Below are positions 1-9,935 of a DNA stretch of 64,000 nucleotides, one piece after another. The notes under the pieces were generated by a model. That model ran no database searches. It was not told the origin of the DNA and worked only from the letters and a program-made list of their open reading frames with translations. How positions within the stretch are numbered: position 1 is the first letter of the stretch; each line of letters opens with the position of its first letter. The stretch is taken from the NCBI GenBank assembly GCA_029215795.1, contig JARDYH010000003.1, forward strand, positions 14,149,001 through 14,213,000. The letters are read 5' to 3'. The stretch is from Anniella stebbinsi. Lineage: Eukaryota > Chordata > Lepidosauria > Squamata > Anniellidae. The position numbers were made by a program, and so were the translations under genes.

Positions 1-638
1 TAAAAAGCAAGCCAGGAGGGGCAGCCACCTCAGCTTTTAGCACTTTGAAACACCCAGAATCCGGTATTATTTTTCTTCTCGTTCCCTCCTCGCACAACGC
101 CTGGGCAGATTTGGTGTGGTGAAGTTCAGAGACTCGGTGGTTGTTAAGTAAATGGGACGCAAGAGTAACCTAAAATTAATTCCTCGATTGCAAATGCCGT
201 TCGCAAAAAAAAAAAAAAAAAACCTCTTTGAAAACAAAAGAAGGGGGCACTTAACCCTACCCTGGTTGCCGTTCAAAAGGATTTTAAAAAGAATAGCAGC
301 AATTGATACACACATTAAAAAAAAAAAAAGTGCAAGAAGCAAACCCAGGGTTCACCCATGTAGGAATGCACAGGGATTCCTCCGCATCTGATTACTCCGC
401 ATTTAATTGCTGCAGCTAATTCTGTGAACGAATTCCACTGAAAAGGTAGCCCTTTTCAGGCGCTGAAAGCATGCAAACAACCACCGTGCAATCCCCGGCC
501 CTCACTGCCCATGAGATGGGTGGAAAGTCTGTCCAGAGGAGCATTCTATACAAAGGGATGGGCAAACTCACCTACACTCGCCTCGGCGGGCACTCACCCC
601 GCTGCCCTCCCCCGCTCACCTCTTCTAAAGGCCAGCTT
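1..638. other. Intronic sequence with A-runs, no feature recognised
   Basis: The stretch has A-runs near 206-222 and 318-329 and otherwise unique-looking sequence. I see no coding signal and no repeat I can name. Confidence 0.5.
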
Positions 639-1096
639 GGGCTGTTTCTACACCAGCCTTTTCCCCCGGCAGGGGGGATGGGCACGGGTTTTCCAGGGAT
701 AAAAAAAGCTTGGGAAAACCCGATTCTTCAAGCATTCTCAGGACCGTCCCAAGGCCACGGGAGGTGTGGGCGCCTGTCCCGCCTGGTGCCCGCTTACTTG
801 CGAATGAGTGCAGAACCAGAAACGGACACGGAGCAGCACGGGGCAGCTCCATGCCCATAGGGGGGAAGCAAGTCCGCCATCCCCAGGATGGCAGGGGTGG
901 AGGGCACATGTGGGGGGTCCTTACCTTCTCTGCCCCACTCCCAGCTCCTTTAAGTTAAAAAAAACTGGCGCCCACGAGGAGCGTAACATCCTGGGAAGTC
1001 ACACTTCCGCTTTGGATGCCCAGGGACGATCCCGGAAGCTTGTATGTCCGACATTGTCCCCCCTCCCTCCGTCTACACCTGTAGGTGTAGAAAGAC
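639..1096. mobile_element. MITE with CTACACC-type inverted ends, degraded copy
   Basis: The left end reads GGGCTGTTTCTACACC and the right end GGTGTAGAAAGACC, an inverted pair matching better copies at 33924, 34834 and 60805. The interior shares family phrases such as CATCCTGGGAAG and an A-run before TGGCGCCCACGAGG. No convincing target duplication remains. Confidence 0.6.
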
Positions 1097-1491
1097 CTTT
1101 GGCTCAGCGAGCGCTTGGCAGCTGCCCAACCCCTGCACCAAACTCACGCACTTCCTCTTCCTGCGTCAACGGCAGCCACCATTGGTGCAACAAGGGGAAT
1201 TGCGCCATTTCCGGAGACTCTGTAAATTGCGCACTTACCCTGCCTCCCCCCCAGCAATGACAGCCTTAAAGGCCCCATTGACACAAGGGTAAAGGCGCGA
1301 GCAGGAATGGGAAGTGCACAATTTAGGCGAGGCAGGCGGGCAGCTGCCGAGCGCTTGGCTGGGGGTTCAAGATCATGTCAGGAGCACCTGAATGGGTCCG
1401 GGAGCCTGGGCACAGGGAGGTCCGCCAGAATTCGGGGCCCAGTCAGGCACTCACAGCATCCCTGCCTATACATGTGGAGGTTCCCTTTGAT

Positions 1492-1728
1492 TAAAAGCCA
1501 AAACAGACATTACTTTATATCTGTATCTCGTAGCTACATCTTTTACTTCTTCTTTTTATACTCTAGAGTCGGTGCAGGGCCCTCCCCAATCTGAATTGAG
1601 AACCTAGTATGAAGTGTAACGGTTTTTTTAAGATCTCGACTGAAGCCCCTGCACCTACTCTAGAGAAAAAATGAAAAGAAGACATAGCTGCTGGACACAT
1701 ATTAAAGTAATGTCTGTTTTGGCCTTAA
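1492..1728. mobile_element. Imperfect palindrome, probable MITE
   Basis: A perfect 21-base arm (GCCAAAACAGACATTACTTT plus A, from 1495) recurs inverted at about 1699-1719. Similarity continues inward through CTCTAGAGT and GGTGCAGGG, giving arms near 100 bases. TTAA lies just outside or at both ends, so a piggyBac-type origin is possible but unproven. Confidence 0.5.
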
Positions 1729-1895
1729 GGTAGGGGGGCAGAACCTGTCTCAGCCCAATGGCCGAATTCCATTTCAAAGAAGCTTTCGGGGGTTACATTC
1801 CAACAGCGGGAGGGGCTGAAGGTGAAAGGGGCGGAGTCAACATACCCAATACAGCCAGCATATTTGAGCTCAAAACTCCTACTGTAAGTAACTAA

Positions 1896-2119
1896 GGCCC
1901 GATCTACACCAAGCAGGATATTGCACTATGAAAGCGGTATATAAAAGGCAGGAGCCACACTACTGCTTTATAGCAGTACAGGAGTGCCACGGACAACTGT
2001 TGGGGCCCATTGACATATACCATATACCTCTTTCATAGTGCTATATCCTGCTTGGTCGGGCTCCTGCCTTTTATATACCGCTTTCATACCGCTATATCTG
2101 GCTTGGTGTAGATCTGGCC
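1896..2119. mobile_element. MITE with ends ATCTACACCAAGCAGGATAT
   Basis: The ends read GGCCCGATCTACACCAAGC and its inverse GCTTGGTGTAGATCTGGCC. The interior holds inverted GGTATATAAAAGGCAGGAGC segments around a GTTGGGGCCCATTGAC centre. The flanks TAA and CAA may be a decayed 3-bp duplication. A sister copy lies at 7343-7537. Confidence 0.7.
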
Positions 2120-2523
2120 CAAGCGTCAGGAGAGGCATTTCAAACTTTTGAATGGGGAAAAATCTGCACAAAAGCCAAGAAATCACCAAACTATTGGTGT
2201 ATGGAGGAGAAGAGATTGGGGCCAGGGGAAGGGGACATGGCAATCTGGGAAACACCAGCTGGCCGGATTGGGACCCCAGGAAAGCCAGATTTGCCTGTAA
2301 GTATGAAGTTCTGCACCCCTTCATAAACTCTAATGAAGAAGGGTTCCCTAATCACGGAGGGTTCCCTAATCACATGGAGAGCTAAGATGTGTACAGAAGG
2401 CTCCCCTTTACCAAATCCCATCCAAGGCATAGATGCCAAGGGCTGCTCCCTGCTCTGTACAGCTGCTGTTTTCTTGCCTGAAATCAGCTGGAGCTGTGTT
2501 TGAATGGACATTCAATGCTATGC

Positions 2524-2705
2524 TAGGGTGACCATATGAAAAGGAGGACAGGGCTCCTGTATCTTTAACAGTTGTAGAGAAAAGGGAATTTCAGCAGGTG
2601 TCATTTGTATGCATGCAGCACCTGGTGAAATTCCTTCTTCATCACAACAGTTAAAGGTGCAGGAGCCCTATCTAATGACCAGATACAAAAGAGGGCAGGG
2701 GGAGG
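2524..2705. mobile_element. hAT foldback MITE, left half only (modules A-B' plus start of B)
   Basis: It begins TAGGGTGACCATATGAAAAG and runs through A and the inverted B module. It stops a few bases into the second half, at GACCAGATACAAAAGAGGGC. The right half and its target duplication are missing; LINE sequence follows shortly after. Confidence 0.8.
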
Positions 2706-2741
2706 AGACCATGCAACAATTCCATGATAAAATGATCACAT

Positions 2742-2960
2742 CTATTTATTTATTTATTTATTTATTGCATTTTTATACCGCCCCATAGCCGAAGCTCTCT
2801 GGGCAGTTCACAAAAATTAAAACCATGAAATCATTTTAAAATATATAAAACAAGGCACAATCTAAAAACACAGAATAACATACAATATAAAAACACAACC
2901 AGAATAAAACCAAGCAGCAGGAATTAATACAGATTAAAATACAAATCTATGCATTGATGC
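2742..2960 (-). mobile_element. LINE 3' tail fragment
   Basis: Reverse-complemented, this is the tail shared by several LINE copies in the window: a pyrimidine-rich stretch, CCGCCCAGAGAGCTTCGGCT, GGGGCGGTATAAAAATG, then a (TAAA)n end, here seen as TATTTATTTATT. No coding part is kept. Confidence 0.7.
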
Positions 2961-3095
2961 ATTTAAATCCTCACTCCTTCTGTGGATTTTGGTCCTATTA
3001 TATGTGCAATAAGAAATGGGAAGCCTCTACCATCTCAAATCTTCACGGAGGATAAGTTTTCAATGGCTACTACTCATAATAGCTATATATTTCTT

Positions 3096-3285
3096 CCAGG
3101 CTCAGAAGCAACACACCTCTCTGTAACGACTGCTGGGGAAAACCAATGGAAGGGTGTTATTGCACTCATGTCCTGCTTGTGGGATTCCTATTGCATCATC
3201 TGGTTGGCCACTGTAGGAACAGAGTGCTGGACTAGACGGGCCTGTATCTGATCCAGCATAGCTTTTTGTATGTTCTCAAAGTAAA
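3096..3285 (+). mobile_element. CR1-type LINE 3'-end fragment
   Basis: The phrases GGTTGGCCACTGTAGGAACAG, AGAGTGCTGGACTAGACGGG and CTGATCCAGCATAGC follow the order seen in CR1 3' ends and recur at 57256-57600 and, inverted, at 47349-47830. Confidence 0.7.
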
Positions 3286-4144
3286 ACACAGCCAAGAAGC
3301 AGTATTCAGCTTTACAATGGGGGTGTAAATTCTGCCAAGAATTTCTAAGGATCAAAGATCCTTTCCTTACTCCGGGCCAAATGTTAGATGCCTCTTAAGA
3401 TCCATAAAATAAAGAAGAGAAAGAGCTTCTCATAAATCTGTCTCAATGTAGTCATCATCAACAACAACAACCTTGCTAAACTTAGACCTTACATCCTATT
3501 CTTGTCATCTCGTACGTGCAATGGCAAAACTAAACTTTATGGTGTTTTGAGAACCCCGAAATGCCAAGAGTGAGGCAAGGCAACAATGGAAGTTTAAAAG
3601 TGAGAGGTCAATATAAAATATTTTTAGAAGCAGAAACAGGGAAGGGGGTTGAGATGTGTATTAGACATTTTTTGAAGGAAAAAAAAAAACCCTGGAAAAA
3701 CTTATTTTTTAAGCGGCACCAAAACTTACAATACATGCCAAACTTTTGGCATGGGACTTGCTAGCTTGCCTTGACTGAAATTACTTTCTCTGTTTCAGTT
3801 GCCATTTGTTGCTTTCATTTTACGGTATCAAGGAATTCCATCACAGCAAGATCCTAAGGCAAGAGTCTCCAAACGTTTTGGGTCAGCATTTGGAATGTTG
3901 AAAGAGTGTTGGGGGCACTCTCACAAAATGGCCAACACGGCCTGGTGGGCACCAAAAGAGGTGCCCATGGGCACATTGCTGCCCAAGGGGTGCCACACTA
4001 GAGAACTCAGTCCTAAGAGGATCCAATCCTAGTCCATCTAGTCCAATGGTCTCCAACCAGATGCCAGATGCTGCTCACCCCAATCCCAAGGCCTACAGCA
4101 CACAGGGGCAAACTGAGCAAAACAGCAAAGTTGCTCCTGGCCAA
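3286..4144. other. Intronic sequence, no named feature
   Basis: Mostly unique AT-rich sequence with an A-run near 3680. A GC-richer part (3900-3990) carries GTGCCCATGGGCAC, a short palindrome. No gene signal was seen. Confidence 0.4.
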
Positions 4145-4450
4145 CTGGTATAGAATCATAAGAGTTGGAAAGGGGTCATGTAGGACATCAAGTCCAACCC
4201 CTGTTCAAGGGCAGGAATCCAGTTTAAAGCATCTGTGACAGATGACTGTCTTGTCTGCTTGAATACTTCCAGAAATGGAAAGCCCACCACCTCCCTGGGC
4301 AGTTGATTCCATTGTCTGACTGCTCTGACCATTGGGATGTCTTTTTTCTGATGTTCAAGCAACCTCTGCCTTCCAATATCTTAAGCTTGTAATGTCACGT
4401 CCTAGTCTTGGATGACAGAAAACACGCTGCAACCTTCTTCGTCTGTAGGA
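4145..4450 (-). mobile_element. CR1-type LINE 3' region
   Basis: TAGAATCATAAGAGTTGGAA, AAGTCCAACCCCTGTTC and CCACCTCCCTGGGCAGTTGA are, in inverse, the conserved CR1 3' region. A (+) LINE tail, GCTTCGGCTATTGGTCGGTAT with an AATAAATCAATAAA end, abuts it at 4470-4518. Confidence 0.75.
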
Positions 4451-4519
4451 CAACCCTTTAGGCATTTGAAAAATGCTTCGGCTATTGGTCGGTATAGAAA
4501 TGTAATAAATCAATAAATG

Positions 4520-5095
4520 CTATCATATCCACACGCACCCCTACTTGCTGTATCTCTGGTGACAACAACAATAACAACATGACTGGAACATAAGTACTAG
4601 CTGCCTGAATGGAAATAGTGAGAAGTAGCACCCCAAAGACTGGATGTGCTTTGAACCAGCTAGCTAGGCGTTCTTGCTGCTCACACAGGCACACACACAC
4701 ACAAGGGCATACGCATGCATGCAAATATCCACCCCTGGGTACAGCCTGCCCTTGGAAAAGGAGGGGGAATCTCCCTTTGATTATTCCCACACACAACTGG
4801 AATAATTTTGGAAGGATCGCGTACAGTAAATGTACGGGACAGGAAGGGAGATCTCGCATCATAAACAGGCTGCACATCTGTTTTGTCCACAACACGTCAT
4901 AAAATAAATAATTAAAGCCAGCTGCTGGTGGCGCATCTCATCCCCCAGGGATCTCCCGCTGGATCCCTCCAAGCCAAAAGCTTTTATTCCAGGCATTCAG
5001 CTGGGGTTGTGGAGGACGACGACTCAGTCACAACCAGGCTGTGTCGCAATCGAGATAGTTCGGCAGAAATCCCTGCTGAAGAGGGATACAGCAGA
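4520..5095. other. Intronic sequence with a short CA repeat
   Basis: A short (CA)n lies at 4689-4704. The rest looks unique, with no recognised repeat and no coding signal. Confidence 0.4.
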
Positions 5096-5124
5096 GAATA
5101 GGACATAGGAAAATGCCTTATACT

Positions 5125-5379
5125 GGGCTTGTTCGGAAGACACTTTAAACCCTGCCGGTTAAGGCTTTTGGTTAAGCAGCAGGGTTTAAGGCATCTTGTG
5201 CAATGAGTTTTACTAAATGCTGCTCACTCCCTAACCACAGTCAGACTGTCTGCAGCAGGGTTAGCGGCTCTAACCATGGCTTAAAGTGTGGTGTGCAAAA
5301 GCACAGTTTGTGGTTAGTACTAACCCCAGAGAACCACAGTTTCGCAAACCAGAGGGTCTGAAGTCATCTGAACAGGCCC
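5125..5379. mobile_element. MITE with TTCAGAC-type ends inside the SINE
   Basis: The ends are GGGCTTGTTCGGAAGAC and, inverted, GTCATCTGAACAGGCCC. ACT at 5122-5124 is repeated at 5380-5382, and removing one copy restores the SINE order, so the duplication is 3 bp. The interior has inverted TTAAACC/GGTTTAAG and CTAACCACAG motifs typical of this family. Confidence 0.75.
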
Positions 5380-5471
5380 ACTGAGTCAGTCCCTTGGTCC
5401 ATCTAGTCAGGTATTGTCGATACTGATTGGCAGCAATGGGACTCCAGAGTTTCAGGTGGGATTCTTTCCAA

Positions 5472-5997
5472 GGCCCTTTCTACACCGGAGGGGTGTAGAG
5501 GGCTCAGGGTGGGGATCCCAGAAGTAGCTACTTCCGGGATCGGCATGCCCAATACACATCAGAAGTGTGACGGCCTGGGCTTCTCCTAGGCCATCGCAAC
5601 TCGCGGCCGCCATTTCTTTTCCATCGATGGAGAGCGCATGAGCACTCCGCCGAAAGGTACATTTTTTAAAAAAAAAATCTCTCATCAGCATGGGCCCCCA
5701 CCCCCCTCCCTGCCCTCCCAGGGGTGGCAAAACTGGTGCCACCCCTCCCCTGCTGGGCACGAAGCTGCGCAGTGCGGCTCCGTGCCCAGTTTGTGCCCAG
5801 GATGGGCAAGCACATCTTCCGCGGTCCCAGGAACTTGCCGGGACCGTGGAAGATTCAGGATTTTTCTGGTTTGTGTTTTCCCAGAAAAATCCCATGCGCC
5901 CCCCCACACACACCCCTAGGAGTCCCTGTGCATCATTTGGACTCACAGGGACCAGCCAGGGGCCAACCCAGGCAAAAAGCCTGATGTGAAAAGGGCC
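5472..5997. mobile_element. CTACACC-type MITE inside the SINE
   Basis: The ends are GGCCCTTTCTACACC and its inverse GATGTGAAAAGGGCC. CAA flanks both sides (5469-5471 and 5998-6000), a 3-bp duplication. The interior is GC-richer, with GGGACTCCTAGGG-like and ACTCACAGGGACCAGCC segments found in its relatives. Confidence 0.8.
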
Positions 5998-6093
5998 CAA
6001 GTCTTACCTGGAGATGCTGGGGATTGAACCTGGGACCTTTTGCATCCAAGCATGTGCTCTACCATTGAGCTACAGCCCAACCATACTGTTTGG

Positions 6094-6352
6094 AGGTGCT
6101 GTTCATCAGCACTGCTCAGATCTCACCTCAGATACTGTGTCCGGTATTTTCTGGACAGACTTTAAGAAGGATTCAGAAAAAAATGGAATCGATCCAGAGG
6201 AGGGAATGTTCCTACTCGGTTTCATTCTGCTTTGAACTTATGGTGTTTATACTGTTATTATATTTTATGGTTTTATGGTTTGTTTTGGGAACTGCCAAGA
6301 CAGCTTCACCTATTGGGTGGTATAGAAATGTAATTAATTAAATAATTAAGGG
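6094..6352 (+). mobile_element. CR1-like fragment joined to a LINE tail
   Basis: CAGATACTGTGTCCGGTATT and TCGATCCAGAGGAGGGAATG resemble CR1 coding sequence. The end reads GGTGGTATAGAAATGTAAT with a TTAATTAAATAA tail, as other LINE tails in the window do. Confidence 0.55.
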
Positions 6353-6755
6353 CTTCCTGGAACATGTTAAAACCCAGGCGGGTTTGTACAGGAGACTGGA
6401 GCCCTTTTGGTAGCCTGGTCCCAAGCCATATAGAGCTTTATAAATTATAAACAGTACTCTGAATTGTGCCCTGAGACAGACCGGTAGCCAACGGAGCTGT
6501 CGTGACAAGGGAGTCCCTGTAACTAGCCCGGGTCAACAGCCCGGCCAAAGCAATCTGGGCCAGCTGAAGTTTTTCAAAGGCAGCCCCATGTAGAGTGTAA
6601 AACAGGATGTAAATAAAGCATGTGTCAACATGGCCAGATCAGACATCGCCAGGCACAGATGGCGCACTAGTTTCAAATATGCAAAACCTGAGCATCCAGC
6701 GATGGGCTTTTCTGGTTTTCTGCTCCTTTTTTCTGGGGGGGTTTCCCCCAAGCCT
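6353..6755 (-). mobile_element. LINE reverse-transcriptase C-terminal fragment, frame broken
   Basis: The minus strand translates to degraded pieces of the LINE segment LKLQLVQNAAARLLTR and ..FKVLVITYKALHGLGP that are better kept at 32785-33688. Stops and frameshifts are present, so it is dead. Confidence 0.65.
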
Positions 6756-6999
6756 TCAAATCTTTAGTTAAGACCACTACCAACCAAAATTGTTAGAATT
6801 CACTCAACCCCCTCCTCAATTTGTTTTATTATTTCCCCCCCCCCAATTGGTGGGGGACAAACTGCCATGCAAAAGCGTGTGCGGGGTTGGAGGCCAGAGT
6901 CTGCCTGCTGCAATGCTTGTTGGCCCGGGATAACGTCAAACATTTGACAACTTTTTAACTTCCTAAATCTTGTATTATCTTGAGTGGGACATGCACATT

Positions 7000-7098
7000 T
7001 TAAAAAAAAATAATTAGTTGTTATTGCTTTTATATTGTGGTATTTACAGCGCTATTTTACTTTGCTGGTCTTGCGACCGTAATAAATTACTTACTTAC
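7000..7098 (+). mobile_element. LINE-type 3' end
   Basis: GCTGGTCTTGCGACCGTAAT followed by AAATTACTTACTTACTTA looks like a retrotransposon tail with a degenerate simple-repeat end. The class is uncertain. Confidence 0.4.
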
Positions 7099-7103
7099 TA
7101 TAC

Positions 7104-7275
7104 TAGGCTGACCATATGAAAAGGAGGACAGGGCTCCTGTATCTTTAACAGTTGTAGAGAAAAGGGAATTTCACCAGGTGCTGCATGCATACAAATGACA
7201 CCTGCTGAAATTCCCTTTTCTCTATAACTGTTAAAGATACAGGAGCCCTGTCCTGCTTTACATATGGTCACCCTA
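7104..7275. mobile_element. hAT MITE, monomeric palindrome (A-A')
   Basis: It begins TAGGCTGACCATATGAAAAG and ends with CATATGGTCACCCTA. Both arms match the outer module of the 320-bp foldback elements and meet at GCTGCATGCATACAAATG. The inner B modules are absent. The flanks actatac and agtatag are a weak, decayed duplication. Confidence 0.85.
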
Positions 7276-7342
7276 AGTATAGAGTCTGCCCAACTTTTTA
7301 CACAAAACAATGCTTTTGCACGCCAGCTCCATCAAAAGACCA

Positions 7343-7537
7343 GGACCTCATCTACACCAAGCAGGATATTGCACTATGAAAGTAGTATGAAAGTGGTATA
7401 TAAAAGGCAAGAGCCACACTACTGCTTTATAGCGGTATTGAAGTGCACTGACAACTGTTGGGGCCCATTAACACATACCATATACCGCTTTCATACCGCT
7501 TTCATAGTGAAATATCCTGCTTGGTGTAGATGAGCCC
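7343..7537. mobile_element. MITE with ends TCTACACCAAGCAGGATAT
   Basis: It is a sister of 1896-2119. CTCATCTACACCAAGCAGGA on the left pairs with TCCTGCTTGGTGTAGATGAG on the right, around the same GTTGGGGCCCATTAAC centre. Confidence 0.75.
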
Positions 7538-8590
7538 CAAGAGTGCTTCTCCCCGGCCCCTTGGTAGTTATCCTTTTATTCACATGCAAATGTATGAACA
7601 TTTAAATACAACAGAACTAAGATTTATTTAATCAGGCAACAGCCCTAGTTTTCTGTGCTTGTTTTTAGTGTGGTTTTGCTCATCCAGCACACTCAGAATA
7701 AGTTGGGATCAACATCTAAATAAATGCATGAATTGCAACTCAACTGCTCTAATTCAATAAGGGAGATGAGAAGCAGCCTATTTTAGCGAAAAACAGCCAT
7801 GCCAGATAAGCGTTATTCATTATGGAACCAGACCTGTGAACTGCTTTCCACTGATGTAGATGGGTCTGTTGCACATCTGGGAACTCACACTGCAGTAGCA
7901 ATTTGAGAATTTCAGGCGGGTAGGGAGATCATTCATTTCAGTAACTAAACACTCCTTATAAGAGAAAGGAAAATGTGGCATTCATCCCATTAATAAAAGA
8001 AATGCTAATTCACTTGCAGCTTAATGCAAATCATTCAGTAATGAGGGATGTATTGATGATATTTTAATTACCTGTGCTGTGTTGTAATTGGTCCCAAAAA
8101 GTGTGGTTTAAAACATTCAAAAGCTGAACATTCAATTGCAAAACTGAGCGCTTCATAGTTACAGCTAAACTACATCATCTTTTAGAGTGAAATTGAAACA
8201 ATTACGTATCTGCGAACAACACATTTAATCTTCTAAGGCTGCGGCCCAGCGCACAGTTGCTTGAGAATACATCCCACTGAACTCAGCGGAGCTTAATTTC
8301 AAGTAAGCAGATCCCACAGTAGGTTTCAGCAAATATATTCATAATGTGCAGCAGGGACAGGGCAAAAAATTAAAAAGTCTACACATTTTCATTGTCCCAC
8401 ACATGCTTATGAAACGTTTCGATGCACATCGATGGCTCAAGAGAGGAAAAAGAGAAAACTAATTCTCCTAATTAACTAGAATTTCCCTCCGTGTTCATTT
8501 GCAGCCTATGATGCTTTCTCATCATAGGAGACCAGCCACATGGATTTGTACTCCCATGCTCCCTTTGATCCATACCATTCTAGGAGTCTC
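7538..8590. other. Repeat-poor AT-rich intronic stretch, candidate regulatory DNA
   Basis: No transposon was recognised over more than 1 kb, unusual here. It holds AT-rich words such as TTAATTACC, TAATGAGG, ATGCAAATCATTCAG and GATGATATTTTAATTA that resemble homeodomain and POU sites. Conservation cannot be judged from one sequence. Confidence 0.35.
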
Positions 8591-8594
8591 AGGA

Positions 8595-8750
8595 CATGGA
8601 CTGAAAGTACAAGTTGGAGCAACCTTGCTGAAGTTAAGCAGCTCTGAATCTGGTCAGTGCCTGGATGGGTGAACATCCAGAAGCGCTCTACATCTCACCT
8701 TGAGTTCCACGATGGAGGAAAGGTGGGTTATGAACGTAGTAAATAAGTAG
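8595..8750 (+). mobile_element. 5S-rRNA-derived SINE
   Basis: GAAGTTAAGCAGCTCTGAAT and GTGCCTGGATGGGTGAACA follow the 5S rRNA internal promoter (A box, intermediate element, C box) in order. The tail CACCTTGAGTTCCACGATGG, AGGAAAGGTGGG and TAGTAAATAAGTAG resembles the BovB-like tail of squamate SINEs. It is diverged and not a 5S gene. Confidence 0.75.
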
Positions 8751-8857
8751 GTGATTATAGCTAGGCGAAGGGCATGGGAACTCATTCAGGCCACCTGAGT
8801 CACTGGAATCCCTTACCAGCCATGACACCAGGCAGAGAAATGACACTTCTGAACTTT

Positions 8858-8975
8858 TCTATTTATTTTCCACCTTGCATGGAACTCAAGGTACCATACA
8901 TGATGATTACCTGATGATCTCCCATCCAAGCACTGAAAAGGCCTGGGCCAACCCAGGTTGTAGGAAAAGAGAAAC
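8858..8975 (-). mobile_element. 5S-rRNA-derived SINE, opposite orientation
   Basis: GATGATCTCCCATCCAAGCA is the inverse of the 5S C-box region, followed by GGCCTGGGCCAACCCAGG. CCACCTTGCATGGAACTCAA on the left is the inverse of the SINE tail. It faces the copy 108 bases away. Confidence 0.7.
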
Positions 8976-9271
8976 CCAGCATGTTCCACTGGGACGGTCA
9001 AGCATTTCGAATCAGAGAAGTGGGTTACCACGCAAACTGGAGGCAGTAGGGAAGGCAGTGAGATAGGGCAAATGAAAACCATTTTGCCTCCTTGCCCTCC
9101 AAACCAGACTGTACAGGTTTCTTAGGCCTCAGCTAGATGCGACATCAATAGACCCATGATCAGATATTTTGTCTTTGGTTAAGAGTGGCTGAATGGCTCC
9201 TTGAGTTGGACCATGGCATTGGGGTGGGGGGGGGGGGAGAGGTGCAACCCCTTCCCCCATGCCATTCTTCC

Positions 9272-9719
9272 TAGGGATGGAGGGGAAATTCATTCAGTTC
9301 ACATTTTAATGCAAACTTACCTAATGCTGCACTTTTGAACTACTATGGAAAACCAAAACTCAAGTCATCCTTCGAAACTCCCACATTTTCAAATCTTGCA
9401 AAGGAGTTCTCTCTTTTTTTAAAAAAAAAAAAATGCATACAAAAATGCATATCTAAGAGAAAACCAATGTCACCTATGCATTTTATTAGGAAAACGGCTT
9501 GCAAAAGTTGTGTCTAGTAGGCTTACAAAAATGTACATATTAGGAGAAACGGGCACAAAAATGGCTACGAATTTTCATGCGTATATTTAAAAAAATCTCA
9601 ACGTTCGGGATGAACTGAACTTAAATCGAGAGAAATTCGCAACATTCAAGATGAACAGTACGCGACACGAAAAATGAAAAACAGAGAGAAATCAAAATTG
9701 GCAGATTCATCCATCCCTA
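9272..9719. mobile_element. AT-rich element with TAGGGATG ends
   Basis: It starts TAGGGATGGAGG and ends TTCATCCATCCCTA. The interior repeats a loose 30-40 base unit containing AAAATGCATAT. TTCTTCC before it and TGCTTCC after it may be a decayed 8-bp duplication (hAT-like). Confidence 0.55.
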
Positions 9720-9726
9720 TGCTTCC

Positions 9727-9747
9727 CACACACACACACACACACAC
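9727..9747. repeat. (CA)n microsatellite
   Basis: About ten CA units lie just after the TAGGGATG element. Confidence 0.9.
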
Positions 9748-9749
9748 AG

Positions 9750-9900
9750 CTGTTATTAGATGTTAAATTATATGTAGTTTGTTTTAGGTTTTTATGGTTT
9801 TAAATTTTGCATATTGGTTTAGAAATGTTCAATATTTTTAATTTTTGTAAACCGCCCAGAGAGCGGTGGTATATAAATAATAATAATAATAATAATAATA

Positions 9901-9930
<30 letters not shown>
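9750..9930 (+). mobile_element. LINE 3' tail ending in (AAT)n
   Basis: TTTTTGTAAACCGCCCAGAG, AGCGGTGGTATATAAATAAT and then an expanded AAT microsatellite from 9879. Only the 3'UTR is kept. A nearly identical tail lies at 42888-43064. Confidence 0.75.
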
Positions 9931-9931
<1 letters not shown>

Positions 9932-9935
9932 TCAT

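Larger units (their letters stand above)
5096..6085 (-). mobile_element. tRNA-derived SINE split by two MITE insertions
   Basis: The SINE lies on the minus strand in three pieces: 5996-6085 (tRNA-like head), 5380-5471, and 5096-5124 (tail side). The head holds pol III boxes in inverse: GGATTGAACC at 6021-6030 (B box) and ACCATTGAGCTA at 6061-6072 (A box), resembling tRNA-Ala. Joining the pieces restores the order seen in the intact-looking head at 22641. The breaks are the MITEs at 5125-5379 and 5472-5997. Confidence 0.8.

Noticed and set aside
5452..6000. Minus-strand frame of 182 codons
   Set aside because: It coincides with the GC-rich CTACACC-type MITE and part of a SINE, and has no protein likeness.
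8595..8700. Possible 5S rRNA gene
   Set aside because: Only the internal promoter region is similar; it is truncated and joined to a SINE-type tail.
9879..9930. Direct-repeat array as a CRISPR-like structure
   Set aside because: It is an AAT microsatellite at a LINE tail in a vertebrate genome; there are no spacers.
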